Shown one piece after another: positions 30,301 to 41,699 of a stretch of DNA of 64,000 nucleotides. Source of the stretch: Coffea arabica (taxonomy: Eukaryota > Streptophyta > Magnoliopsida > Gentianales > Rubiaceae); assembly GCF_036785885.1 (NCBI RefSeq), contig NC_092323.1, forward strand, positions 19,352,501-19,416,500, given 5' to 3'. The notes beneath the pieces were generated by a model. It saw only the letters and a list, made by a program, of their open reading frames with translations. It did no database searches and had not been told where the DNA came from. Within the stretch, counting starts at the first letter, position 1. Each line of letters opens with the position of its first letter. A program made the position numbers and the translations under genes.

Positions 30301-33300
30301 TTCTTTAGCTGAGCTGAGTTCTGATAATCCTTCTTTTATTTGCTTAGTTATGCTTGAAATTGAAGCCTTTGAAAATTGACCTTGTTAGAGCGTGTACCAG
30401 AAATCATACGTTGAAATAGAACCCAAAATGTTGTACCTTTGCAATAGCTTCTTTGTCGCCCTTGTTTTCCATATCATTTACAGCAGGAGAATCTAGCGTA
30501 ATCACAATCTGTTTCATGCCCTGCCTCAATAAGCTACATGCATACCTGCAGGAGGTATGGAAGAATTATTTTCAAATTATGCATGATTCAGCTTAGCCAT
30601 AAAAAAGGAGAAAAAGAGGTTTCAAGGGAACACTTGATAATGGTACCCAATATTGATTGCTGTCTCCATCTTATCACCAGTTAAGACCCAAATCCTTATG
30701 CCAGCATTTGCAAGTTTCTCAATGCATTCAGGAACCTTTACAAAAGAGGATAATATTGTGTCATATTTAATTATGGGACAAGGCCAGAGCCCAGGTGATC
30801 TCTCCAACTACTAAGATCTATTGAAAGTTCATTCATTCCACTAGAATATGATCCATTACAAATACAAAGTTGCAGAATATGCTTGTTCATACTATTCCTA
30901 GGTTATAAGTAAGCAATTGAATATTTACCCCTTTTTGAAGTTTGTCCTCAACAGCTGTGGCACCAAGGAGAATTAAGTCTCTTTCAATTTTATCAGCAAC
31001 AGCATCCACCAATGCATCACGGTCTGCAGTCACTGAAGTCTGTGCCTTCAGAAACTCCTCTTCCCATGACATGAACTCTTCTTCACTAAGCTCACGATAT
31101 GCAATTATTAAAGTCCTCAAACCAGCCTCAGCATACATTTTTACATGAGTTAATGTGGCATCTTTAAAAGACTGAGCTTCTTTAGAGAGCCTTTCATACA
31201 TCACACTTGATAGGAAAAAACAAAAACAAAAACAAGGACAAAGCAGAGCGTTGGATTAGTTACTGCTAAATTCTGTAGGTTATTCACTACATGTCATGGT
31301 GGGTCACCTGTCAGCGCCCTTGCAAAGGAGCAACAGCTGGTTCTCAGGATTTCTCACAATAACTGACATTCTTTTCCTGGCACTACTGAACTCTAAGACA
31401 TGAAGAAGCTTGTAGGATCTGAAAATGGAAAACATTCACTGAGGTGACTTGTCTATAGACAAAAAATAGCTCAAGCATTCTGTAATCAGTTGGAGCTTTT
31501 TCAGTTTCTGCTAGAAGACCTAAAACCACTTCTTACAACGAGTTGCAACTCGCTCTCTGCTTCTCCATTTAGTTGCTTGATAGGAATGGAACATTTCATA
31601 ATCATAGAGAATGGAACATTTCATAATGACAGAGAACATACTAATCCAGTGTCAGCATGTAAATAATGAAAGTCTGTCCCAGATGATTATGATTTACAGC
31701 AAGTTCAATTACTGAAGAGACAAATACCAACAAGAAGGTCAGTGGTTCACCATCTATATTCATCAATTCAGAACCACACTGATTAAATGTAATCTGTACA
31801 AGCACAAACATTACACAGATTACAATGCAGAGACAAAGTAATGCTGCTAGCTTAAGGAAATGCCCATAATCCACACACAAAGGCTGTCCAGAAACAGCTG
31901 AGCGCAAATAGCAGCTGTAGATCTACTAGGACTATTACCAGAATGAATGAATTTGATCTGCAAAACTTTTAGTTTAGCAAAACATCAAAGACTTTGGGAC
32001 CAAAAACTTTTACCTGTCAACTGATTTCCCGCTTTCACGGTCCAGTTCATGCAGTGAGATACTTGTTTGAGTTCTTTCATAGAATTCAAAACCAAGTTCC
32101 CTAGCAGCAATTACAAAGGCGGCTTCATCTGGGGATTCAGCTTCATAAGAAATTTCACCTGTTTCCTGATTGACATCAGGAATGGCAGTATGACAGAGAG
32201 CTAGGACTCTGAAGAATTTCTGTATAACATTGGAATGAGTTTGCTTAACCCATTGACCATTCATAATCCGTTCATCTTGGAAGTTAAAGCCTTTAATTGA
32301 TCTGCCTGTGTCCACAAGCTCAGCATTAGACCCTTCTGCATCTAAGGAAGTATCACCAACTTCAGGAGGCCCTCCCCCTTTTTTCTTTGCTAAAGCCCTC
32401 TCTACTTCCGTCAAGCCACGACCATAGGCAATGCCTGCTATAGAACACTTAACAAACTCCATGGAGTTACATGTCAAAGTACCTGTTTTGTCAGAAAGGA
32501 TGGTATCAACTTGACCAAGTTCCTCATTCAAATTAGATGTCCGTGCACGAGCTGGCTTATCTGTTTCCTCAAAATACATATCCTGATCTTGATTAATAAA
32601 TATGGTCTGCAGAACTTTTACAACTTCAATAGACACATACAACGATATTGGGATCAAATATTGATACAGCATAAGATCTGTCAAGAAATGAAAAAATGCA
32701 GCAAGTGAAGCTCTTCTGGGATCATAAAACACAGTTGCATTGCCTGGTCCTAGATACCACCTTGTTAATTTCCCATCATGGATATCATTTTTGGTCTCAA
32801 TCCCAAAAAATACAGAACCAACAGAAGACATCATAATCAAGGTACTGAAAAGGATGTAGATTATCTTGTCCATTTTCCTCTCAATCTTACTCCTCTTGGA
32901 AGGAGGGTCTGTAGTATTTTGCATAACTTTTGTGTCATGACCCGTAAAAATCACCACACCATAGATATAATCAGTATTTTGGAGTTTAGAATCTCTCAAA
33001 AGAATTTGTTGCACAGAAAGGGGATACTGGCGACCATGGCACAAAGTTCCAACAAATGCATAAAGATCATCATTTGGGTCTTCACACTTGATCACTGCTT
33101 TGAAATTCTGAAATGAACTCTCATCATGGATGGAGGCTGTGACATCTAAGGCATGCTTCACCTTCAGATTGGTTTCTCCATCAAGATTTGATGTCTCAAC
33201 ATAACAAATCCCATCTTCATAGCTTGATGAGACAAGAAAAAGATCAGCAGGAAAATATTCATCCTTGTAGACCTTAACAAGATCACCAACTCGTAAATTC

Positions 33301-34447
33301 TTCCACCTGGTTTCTTCAAAAGTTTGGTTTCTACCATACACTTGAACCTTCCTATTATTTGCCTCAATATCCTGAAAAAATGTGTGCTAATTCATTTAAT
33401 CATGGACTCAAAGAAGGAATTAACTTGGATAAACTTAACTATCCAAAAGCAAGAAGCATTATGCATCCCTAACCCCAGCATTAATCAGGAAGGATTTTAG
33501 TCCCCACTTTCTAACTTGCACAAAAAAATATTACTAGTATATGACAATAGATAAGGGATTTTAGACTTATGTTGATAAGACACTTGATTCTTAAGAAACT
33601 AAACTGCTCTACTGTATCTTCTGTAGAGCAGATACACAGAAAAAAAAAAATGAAGTACAGACCAATAAATAACAGTACTAATTGATTACCAAGGAACCCC
33701 AATAACATTAACATGAGTTTAACATAATTCTGGAACCAGGAAAGGGATAAACAAATTTCCTATGTTTGGTCTTGACCACCATAAATTTAGACCGTCTTTC
33801 TCATCTACTTGGACTCTTTGCTCTGGCATCATACACCTAAAATCTCGACAAAAACCGCATTCTTCACTAAAATTGAGACACAAGTTGCAGCTTAATCTTT
33901 TCATATTTTCCACAGAAATTTAAAGGGCCAGTCATAGACGAAATGCAGAACTAACAGCAAGTAAAATCTGCCATCCAATGGGATCAAAAAACCCAAAAAA
34001 AAAAACCACAATTTCAAAAATTGAAGTCAAACTTACCTGTTTCCTACGCCTCCAATCTTCCACACCCTCCTTGGCCATGGTTGCTCCAATCACCACCAAA
34101 AGAGGAGCAAGAATACTAGTAGCACCAAATGGGGCCAAGGGACTAAAAGAAACACAAGCCACCACAAGAAAGTATATATTGGCCACTCTCCTAAATTGCT
34201 CAAACAATGACTTGGGTATGAAATTCAGAGCTGTGTACTTGGTGGTCGAAACATAATTATCCCTGTACCTCAGCTGAAGCTGTTCAAGGTTGTCTGGATC
34301 ATTACAGTGCACACTTCTTGAGAAACCTCTCTGCCCAATTTGACTATGCTCATCCTTCAACGAAGACCGACAGCATGTGAAGTTGTAGAGCTTGGTGAAA
34401 TGTACCTTACTCTTCTTCCCCCTCCTCCTCCCTGTCCCAACAGCCAT
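27388..34447 (-). CDS. Phospholipid-transporting P4-ATPase (aminophospholipid flippase, ALA9-12 clade-like)
   Basis: Eleven exons join with GT-AG introns into 1165 codons: 34447-34037, 33371-32014, 31418-31308, 31205-30929, 30735-30647, 30545-30437, 30366-30157, 29979-29854, 29118-29020, 28754-28563 and 27903-27388. Start context: [14 protein letters not shown]. Motifs by residue: membrane helices 1-2 at about 90-130; actuator DGET (201-204) with the flippase-type Asp; PISL in helix 4 (378-381), a P4 signature; phosphorylation motif DKTGT (Asp 431); nucleotide-binding KGAD (623-626); TGDK (738-741); GDGANDV hinge (872-878). The last three exons carry the C-terminal helices. It flips phospholipids to the cytosolic leaflet of endomembranes or plasma membrane and normally needs an ALIS (CDC50-like) subunit. 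The C-terminal tail ends soon after the last helix ([10 protein letters not shown]), shorter than in the Arabidopsis relatives I remember. All catalytic motifs are intact, so it is probably functional. Confidence 0.93.
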
Positions 34448-34916
34448 TTTTCTGAGTCACACTACTGTTTCTTCTGCTACTTTTTGGTCTCTGGGATGAT
34501 AATTCTTGGCCAGTCCGAAGAAACTCCAAAACCAAGTATACTAAGCTTCAGAATCGAGGCAAATTTACTCGCCAGCGCGACACATGGTAGTGCTTTATGA
34601 TACACATGTAACACGCGTCATACCATCATGTGTCAAGTTATAATTTTTTAAATTATAATAATGGAAAAGGGAGATTCTACTGTTCTTATTTTAGTATCAT
34701 ATTTTTGAATTATTAAATTGGCGGATGGTGAAATATGAGCTTTTTGAACTTTAAATTGTAGTATTAATTTTAATTATGTAAAATTTGAACCCCTATTATC
34801 ACTAAAAGGAGATGACTATTGGAGGAATTGCTGGGACTATAGAATTTTTCAATAGGATTGAATTGGGCAATGTCAAAAGTCAAACTCCAATTGAGATTAT
34901 AACATCATAATAGAGT
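34448..34916 (-). promoter_or_regulatory. Probable 5' UTR and promoter of the flippase gene
   Basis: The ATG-proximal 60-100 bp are C/T-rich on the coding strand. An AACACGCGTCA word at 34610-34620 holds a CGCG-box core (CACGCGT), known as a CAMTA-type site in plants, but one copy is weak evidence. No clear TATA box. A MITE cluster begins at about 34917. Confidence 0.3.
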
Positions 34917-35695
34917 CTTAGGTGCATTTGATAAAATTGAAGTTTAAAAATTGAAATTTGAAATTTCAATCCATCAAATCAGTGAGTTTCAAATCTTAAT
35001 ATTTTCAGATACGTTTGATAACTAAAATATTGAACATTTAAATTAATTAAGTGACACTGAATTTTCTAGACAAAACTTACTATCATAAATAAGTGATAAA
35101 TTATTCATTTATCACTTAATGAAATATACATTCAAATGTATCAAATTTAGAGTGTGTTTGATAAAATTGAAGTCTGAAGTCTGAATTCATTAAGTTATTG
35201 AATTATTAAGTATTAAATCTAATACATTTGAGTGGATATTATATTCAGTGATAAAGTGAATAGCTTATCACTTAATTTTGGAAGCAAGTTTTGTCTAAGA
35301 AATTCAATGCCACTTAATTAATTCAGATGTTTAATTTTTGAGTATCAAACAGTCTAAATAAATTAAGATCTAAATCCATTGAATTTAAGTACTAAATTGA
35401 GTTATCAAATAGAACTTTAGTACTTAACAATTTAATAATTTAATGGATTCAAAATTTAGATTTCAGTTTTATCAAACACACCCTAAATATTATACATTTA
35501 AGTGCATATCACATTAATTAATAAGTGAATGGTTGATACTCATGTTTTGGAGCAAGTTTTGTATGGAAAGCTCAATATTACTTAATTAATTTAGATGTCC
35601 TATTATTATTATTAAATATGTCTAAATATCTTAAAATCTGAATAAATTAAATTTAAAGTATTGAATTAAATTATCAAATAATGTGCCATATTTGG
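34917..35695. mobile_element. Cluster of related fold-back MITEs
   Basis: The clearest copy is 35149-35484 (336 bp): it begins AGAGTGTGTTTGATAAAA and ends TTTTATCAAACACACCCT, near-perfect terminal inverted repeats, with further pairing inward. To the left, 34917-35148 starts with a similar TAGGTGCATTTGATAAAA head. To the right, 35485-35695 repeats the family's middle (GCAAGTTTTGT, ACTTAATTAATTTAGATGT) and ends AATTATCAAATAATG. They appear to be adjacent or nested copies of one family. No coding capacity. Target duplications could not be fixed (possibly 2-3 bp). Confidence 0.75.
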
Positions 35696-38600
35696 TCATG
35701 TTGAAAATCTATTATCATTGAGGCACGTTGGCACCGACAATTAGAGAATACCAATCTTGCCTCTAGACAACAAATTATCCTTTCGGGTACGTACTTTATA
35801 ACCTTAAATACTAGTTGATTGTGTCTAAAAATACCTTTTTAGGTATCGATATCGATCTTGTACTTTTCGATACTTATCCATTAGTTTCGGGTGTCGGTAG
35901 AAGCTGCTATAAAAGTACCCTTTTGGTTACTTAAGAATTTGCAGTAGTAATATCAGACTTGTGAATTTCCAAAATTAACCATGCTCTGTTTTTGAATATA
36001 CCAGACAAAACCAATACGTAAACTTTAAAATCTGCAAAAGTTAATACTTTACTTTGATCTCAAGTTCCAGAAGTCTCTTCCTTCCTGCTTCAACCATTGT
36101 TCACGTAGGCAATGAGCTGTATTGTCACACAAGAGCTTTTTCTTTAAATTTTGAAAAGAACAAAAAGTATGAAAATATAGAGTATGCTAAATGGAACTAA
36201 GTTCTGCTTGGAATTGCAATAACTTATAAAGATATACTTCTGATACAAATATTTTTAATAAAAGTATTTTTGAATTATCAAAAATTGGCCTCTTTAACTT
36301 ATATGAAATTAGTTACTATGAATACTTAAAAGTGTTTTTTTTTTGTGTAAACGCACTGTAATTTCAAACGGGACTTATGGAGAAATACGCGTTTAAATTG
36401 AGAGAGAGAGGGAAGTGAAACGTGATATGTTTTTCTAGTTGGCTACTTAACTTTACGGTCTCCACAAGCAAAGCAAATAATTTAGAAAGTGATGATTTCC
36501 CTTTCCGCTTTTGGTCTACACAAGTGAGCCAACAACTAAAGATAATCTTGGCTCCCTCTTAATCTTAGCCATTTAAGTCAAAACCATATTAAAATGCATT
36601 TAATAAGTATTGTGAAAGTTAATCATCAAAGATACGACACTTCATACAAAATTTAACGCCTTTTTATAAAGGATCTACCTATCGAATGCCTATTGGATAC
36701 TCGTTAAAATGTAGTTTAGATGTCAACTTTTTTTAGAGATAAATTTAATTTAAAAAAGTGTATAAATGCGAGAAAAGGTAATAATTGTTAATATATGTAT
36801 TCACGTGATAGATTAGGTGTGATTAAGATGTATTAACAAGTGCCAATTAAACACCTGTTAGAAATTTTATAAAATATTTTTGTTTTAATTTGGTACTATT
36901 GTACTAAAAAGTAAAAAGTAACTTAACAGATGCATTTACACCAGGCTAATTTAGTTTATGATATAATAGTAATCTCAAGAAGTTGTAAATTGTGAAAATA
37001 GGTGTTTTCGATTCCATGCTAAGAAAGAATTTTTGCACTCTTTTTCCTTTGTTTCTGTTGTTGTTTATCGGAAGTAATCTAAGAATCTTCCATTTTCCTT
37101 TTTTTTTTTTTGTTTTGTTTCAAATCTTCTACATTCATTAGTTTCTGTTGAGACCATCATTGAGCGATTATGGTTGATACACAGCAGATTATTCTCATGT
37201 TCGTGAGTTTTGTAGTTTACAAGTGAAAAAAAAAAGTTTAGATGAGTATTATATAAATATGCTTATTTTTCTTCTCAAACTTTTATAGTTTACAATATCA
37301 CATCATCAAAATAGTTCACGCGGTATATAATATTCTTCAATCAAGAAAAAGATAAAAACAATTATTAATATAAATGTACTAAACAATATAACATCTTTTA
37401 GATATGTTAATTCATTAACACATATGTACTAAATGTGTAGGGGTGTGCCAAGCAGTTCCGTTTTTTGTGATGTGCTTAAATGTTATTGGACAATTTGTGG
37501 TCGTCCTTGCACGTGACAATTGCACGTGTTTGTGCAAAACAAAATTTCCGAATGAGAATGTTGTTATATATTTTTTAAAAGAATGCTACATTTTTTTTAT
37601 TTCTTATTCTTATTATAATAACTATTTACCTTCACTTTCGTTGTATCCGATTGGACCGCTTTAGTATTTGTCTTTTGCCATTTCCCAGATGTATTGGGAC
37701 TTGATTGTGGTCATTGTAATAATTCAGTTCGGTTGACCATAAGGACAATTGTATTACAATTTTGCCCTCCCATTGCATTTTTCTTGCCGATGACAAGAAA
37801 TTGGTTTTGGTTTTACCGTTTTCTTCATCTTCTTCGTGCTCATGTCAAGAGGTAAAATTCTACTTACCCTTGGGTTGTATTTGTAATATAACATAATTCC
37901 ATTACTGTTGACGGCTATTGAAAGGAGTTTCTTGATTTGACTGTAGCACTTTCTTTGCTCTGTCCAACCCACCGCTGCCGGTATTGTTGCCCGGATTTTC
38001 TGCTTATGCTAATGGTTAGTGATGTGTTTACTCTTTGCATTCCTTTTTTGTATAATTGTTTATAGCACGACATCCTATCTTCTCTCTTACATGACTGTCT
38101 TTGGTAGTTGCTTTGCTCTGTTCTTATTTTCTCTTTTATTGCTCTGTTCCTTCGAAGCCTCTTCTTGGTTTTGCTATTCTTGATACAGATTGGTCAGGTG
38201 AGCTTTTTCTTTTACTGAACTATCTCATCTATAATGTTGTTTATTCCAATATGTTTTTTGGTCGGTCATTCGTGGACTAACTCAGCTTTACTTACTTTGT
38301 TTATGGGTGCTTTGTATTTTGCCGTTGCATTAAGGTAAGCCTATTTTAAATTTCCTGTCTTCTTTGATTCTTTATTCTACCTTTCATTTATCCATTATTT
38401 GTTCTTATTTGTGTTCTGCCTTTTCCCCCTGTTTTCCCTTTACATTTTGCATGAGCTTTCTTCGTCTGTGGTTGCTGTAAGGAACTTTCTTTCTTTGTCA
38501 CTAGACGCTTGCAAATTGGACTGTTCTGTGAGCCACCGAATGTTTTGCTTGCATGCAACCCACTCAAAAGAGTGACAATAATTGTGCTTTTTCTTCAATG

Positions 38601-38718
38601 GTTGGGCCTATTTCTCTTTTCCACCTTGCCTAACCTTTTAAACTATACCTGCTCCTTTGACTTTGCCGTCGATTTTCCTTCTTGTTCGTATGGTGTTAGG
38701 AGCTGTTTTTCTTCTCAG
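35696..38718. other. Intergenic stretch, possibly including the 5' part of a Helitron
   Basis: AT-rich to about 37430, then pyrimidine-rich with scattered GTAAG words. Plus-strand frames at 37443-37664 and 38509-38742 have no recognisable domain. The Helitron whose 3' end lies at 40130 probably begins somewhere here, but I could not identify its 5'-TC terminus. Confidence 0.35.
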
Positions 38719-40130
38719 AAGGTGATGGGATTTGGTGGATGACGGGCTCAAGAAGGTAAGGGGCTAGTAATCTTCTTCTTGGTTACTCTTTCCATTTTTC
38801 TCTTTTTCCTCCATCTCCCTTTTCCCTCCTGCCTCCCTCAAATAATAATAGTTAGTTTCTTCTATTTTTTTGCCTTTTTTTCCCTAATCTTTTTTTTCCT
38901 TTGCTAAAAGCAACAAATCATTTTCTCCTCTCCTCTGCGTCTCTGTTTGTTATGTTCTCAGATTTTTTCCTATTAAGAAAAATTCATTTTTTTTGGGCTT
39001 TGTAATCACTGAATCTCCACTGTACTTAATTTTTTGACATGCTTCATTTTTTTTCCCATTTTTTAAGGATTTAGCTTGCATGTTTCATCAATAAATATTT
39101 TCATCATTTTAATCTGGACTCGGAGTAATAGCTACATTTTTTGTCCATTTTTTCCTTTTGTTAGGTGGGAAAAGATGATGAAGATTGGAGATGAATTGAT
39201 GATGATTTTGATGGAGGTTTCGACATTCATCCATGGTTCCAGATGTTTTACTGGAAACATTAACCTTTACCCACCATGTGTGTGTGTGTGTGTGTGTTTT
39301 TTTTACAGTTTCCTTTTTCTTTTCCAAAACTCACTTTCTTCTTGTTACGATTGCAGGTGTGAAGAGTTGGCATTCTCACCAATCGGCATATATTTCAAAG
39401 GTAAGGCTTTAATATTTTGCTAAGTAATTATGCAAGGAAAATTGTGTTAAGTTGACCAGAGTAGTTGTCGGGTTCTTAGATTAAAAAATTTGTAGGATCT
39501 TCATGTCATGGTAGTTTGAATTATATTTCTCTTTCATAGTTTTTTGTACTAGAATTTCTTCTTAACTTTTGTGTGAAAGAACTGCTTTTGATGGCTTACT
39601 TGAAGAAAGTAGGAGTAATTGAAATTGATATTATAAATCTAAGGAGTGGATGATGCCATAGAGCTGACACTGCAACCAGAGAGACTTACAACATGCTGTT
39701 ATGGCTTCCACTTGAAATCTGGAGGTGGAAGAACTACAATTGGACTGCAAACAACAAAATTCAGGGTTGGACGACCACACCATGTGTATGTATGGAACAT
39801 AAAATGGGAGGTATGTAAGTGCCACCAAATTTTGATGGTTAACACAATAAATTGGTTATTACTTTATTTGATAATTAGAATATTTTGTTACAGTATTGCG
39901 ATCCAACAAGTTGTGCTGACATATTTCTTGCTCAGGTAGACTTCACATAAAGGGCAATCTTCAGCACCTGAATTCAAGTATTTGTAGTGATGTGAAGCTA
40001 GGGCTGCAAAGAAAAGAAAGGAATCATCGCGTTCTTCTTACTCTAACATCACGCCAACTCTCAATAACCAATACAAGTTAGGGCATAATTGCATTGATCC
40101 ACCGCGCGTAGCGCGGAGACCACCTCCTAG
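38719..40130 (+). mobile_element. Helitron 3' part with exon-like captured fragments
   Basis: The 3' end shows the Helitron signature: hairpin CCGCGCGTAGCGCGG (40102-40116, 6-bp perfect stem, 3-nt loop), ten bases, then CTAG (40127-40130) followed by T. Upstream are short segments bounded by good splice-site words: 38719-38755 (then GTAAGG), 39165 onward (after TTTGTTAG), 39357-39400 (after TTGCAG, before GTAAGG), 39644-39810 (before GTATGTAAGT) and 39894-39935 (after TTACAG, before GTAGAC). The 39644-39810 piece is open (ERLTTCCYGFHLKSGGGRT). I do not recognise the donor gene. No Rep/helicase coding was seen, so the element is non-autonomous. Confidence 0.7.
40102..40130 (+). repeat. Helitron terminal hairpin and CTAG end
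   Basis: Six-base perfect GC stem, 3-nt loop, 10-nt spacer and CTAG|T, as required of Helitron 3' termini (CTRR inserted before T). Confidence 0.8.
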
Positions 40131-40309
40131 TTACAAACTACTTGTATAACTTTATAACATAAATTTGATACTAAAATATTGTTTATGTGAGCACGTAATT
40201 GTCAATCTTGTTAGAATTATGTGGTGTTACATCAACCTTGCAACTTTTTCTTATTATAGCTACCAAAACTACAGATCATTCTCTACTACTAAGTACTAAC
40301 ATCTTTTGC

Positions 40310-41128
40310 TAGGGGCAGGCAAAATTATCCGATAACTCGAAAACCCTCCATATTCAATTCGATCCGATCCAAAAATTAGAATATTTTGATCGGATCAAAA
40401 GACGGTCAAATACCCGCGCTAAGATGCGGGCGCGGGTTAGGGGTCACATAATTAAAAACTTGTGGGTACCCGATTCACCCCACATATATATATATATATA
40501 TATATTTAAGTTTTTATTTTTATACACATACTGTAAAATAATAATTTAGAACTAAATAAGTAATTTCATTGAACAAATTGCATTATAAATATGAGAGATT
40601 ATAGTTTATTTATAAGATTTATTTATAGAGGTCATGATCTTATGTTTTATAAAAAGGAGTTTAATTAATGCGGAACATATATTTAAAAAAATGTACTAGT
40701 TATTTCAAACTTTTATTGTTTTTGAATTCTTTTAATTTTTTTCCTTTATCTTGTATTCTCTTCGCTTGTTTATTTCTTGGTGGAAGACTTTTTTTAAGAA
40801 AAAAAAAATCTTTATTAAATCTTAGATGAATGTGTAAAATATAAAATAAAATTAGTATAAAATTTTTTTTAAAAAAAATTAAATGATAAGTGAGGCAGGA
40901 CAGATATCAGTTAACTCGGATACCTGTCGATATGCAGGATGAGCAAGGGTCAGAAAAATGACTGATCTACAAAATGCAAATCAAGTCATCCAAATGGTGT
41001 GCAGGTCATTCAAATGGTGGACGGATCAGAAAAATGACTGATCTACAAAATGCGAATCAAGTCATCCAAATGGTGTGCAGGTCATTCAAATGGTGGACGG
41101 GACGATATCTGACCTGTACCTACCCCTA
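40310..41128 (+). mobile_element. Non-autonomous hAT-like element, copy 2
   Basis: Ends are TAGGGGCAGGCAAAA on the left and CCTACCCCTA on the right (inverted repeats of about 10 bp with one mismatch). Flanks TCTTTTGC (40302-40309) and GCTTTTGC (41129-41136) match at 7 of 8, a hAT-size target duplication. The head is rich in GATCCGA/GGATC words; an (AT) tract lies at about 40485-40504. The middle aligns with the reverse complement of 18186-18895. No ORF; mobilised only in trans if at all. Confidence 0.8.
40950..41101 (+). repeat. 76-bp tandem duplication inside the element
   Basis: 40950-41025 is repeated at 41026-41101 with about two differences. Each unit itself contains a diverged inner repeat of TCAT(C/T)CAAATGGTG. 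Copy 1 of the family at 18 kb lacks the duplication. Confidence 0.95.
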
Positions 41129-41136
41129 GCTTTTGC

Positions 41137-41699
41137 CCTTATCCGCGTGCGTGGGATGATAACCACGACGTAGTTTGTGTATTGGTCTTGGTCTAGGCAG
41201 TGGTTGCTTTAACTGCATGTATGGGCTGTGGTGGACAAGGATAGTTTTGATTGGATTGGGAGAATTGATTGTTATGCCTAGGATTTACTAGTTGAGCCCC
41301 CAACTAAAACTGACTCTCCATTGCACGATGCGAGTCCTTGCTTTTCTAACATCAAGTAACAATTATCAGATTCAAATGACTTTAGTCGATTTGATAGCCC
41401 AAACCACATAATTCTTTGCAAATAGGATCCTCTCAGTTCATTTGTTAAAGTAGTTTTGTCAGCTAAATTGCTGACCAATTCCTGACTTGAATGAGCCATT
41501 AGCACAGATGAGACACGACATCATTGACATCTTAGAAAACCCTCTGGAGTTTGTTTTATTTGATTCCATGTCAACCAGAGACTACATTACATTCATTCAC
41601 CAACATCAAATGCAGTGTTCGCTAGATAATCCTACATTGTTTTTGGTCTTTCGGTTACACAATGTTCATGTGATTTTTTGCCAATTGACAAATCAAAAC
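41137..41699. other. Short spacer between two elements
   Basis: Nothing recognisable; short open frames on both strands have no domain. The five bases AAAAC at 41695-41699 are the likely target-site copy of the gypsy element that follows. Confidence 0.4.

Noticed and set aside
32511..33116. Plus-strand frames inside the flippase exon 2
   Set aside because: Antisense shadows of a conserved exon; no domain.
39109..39327. Minus-strand frame with a run of Thr-His
   Set aside because: It is the translation of a (TG)n microsatellite at about 39277-39297.
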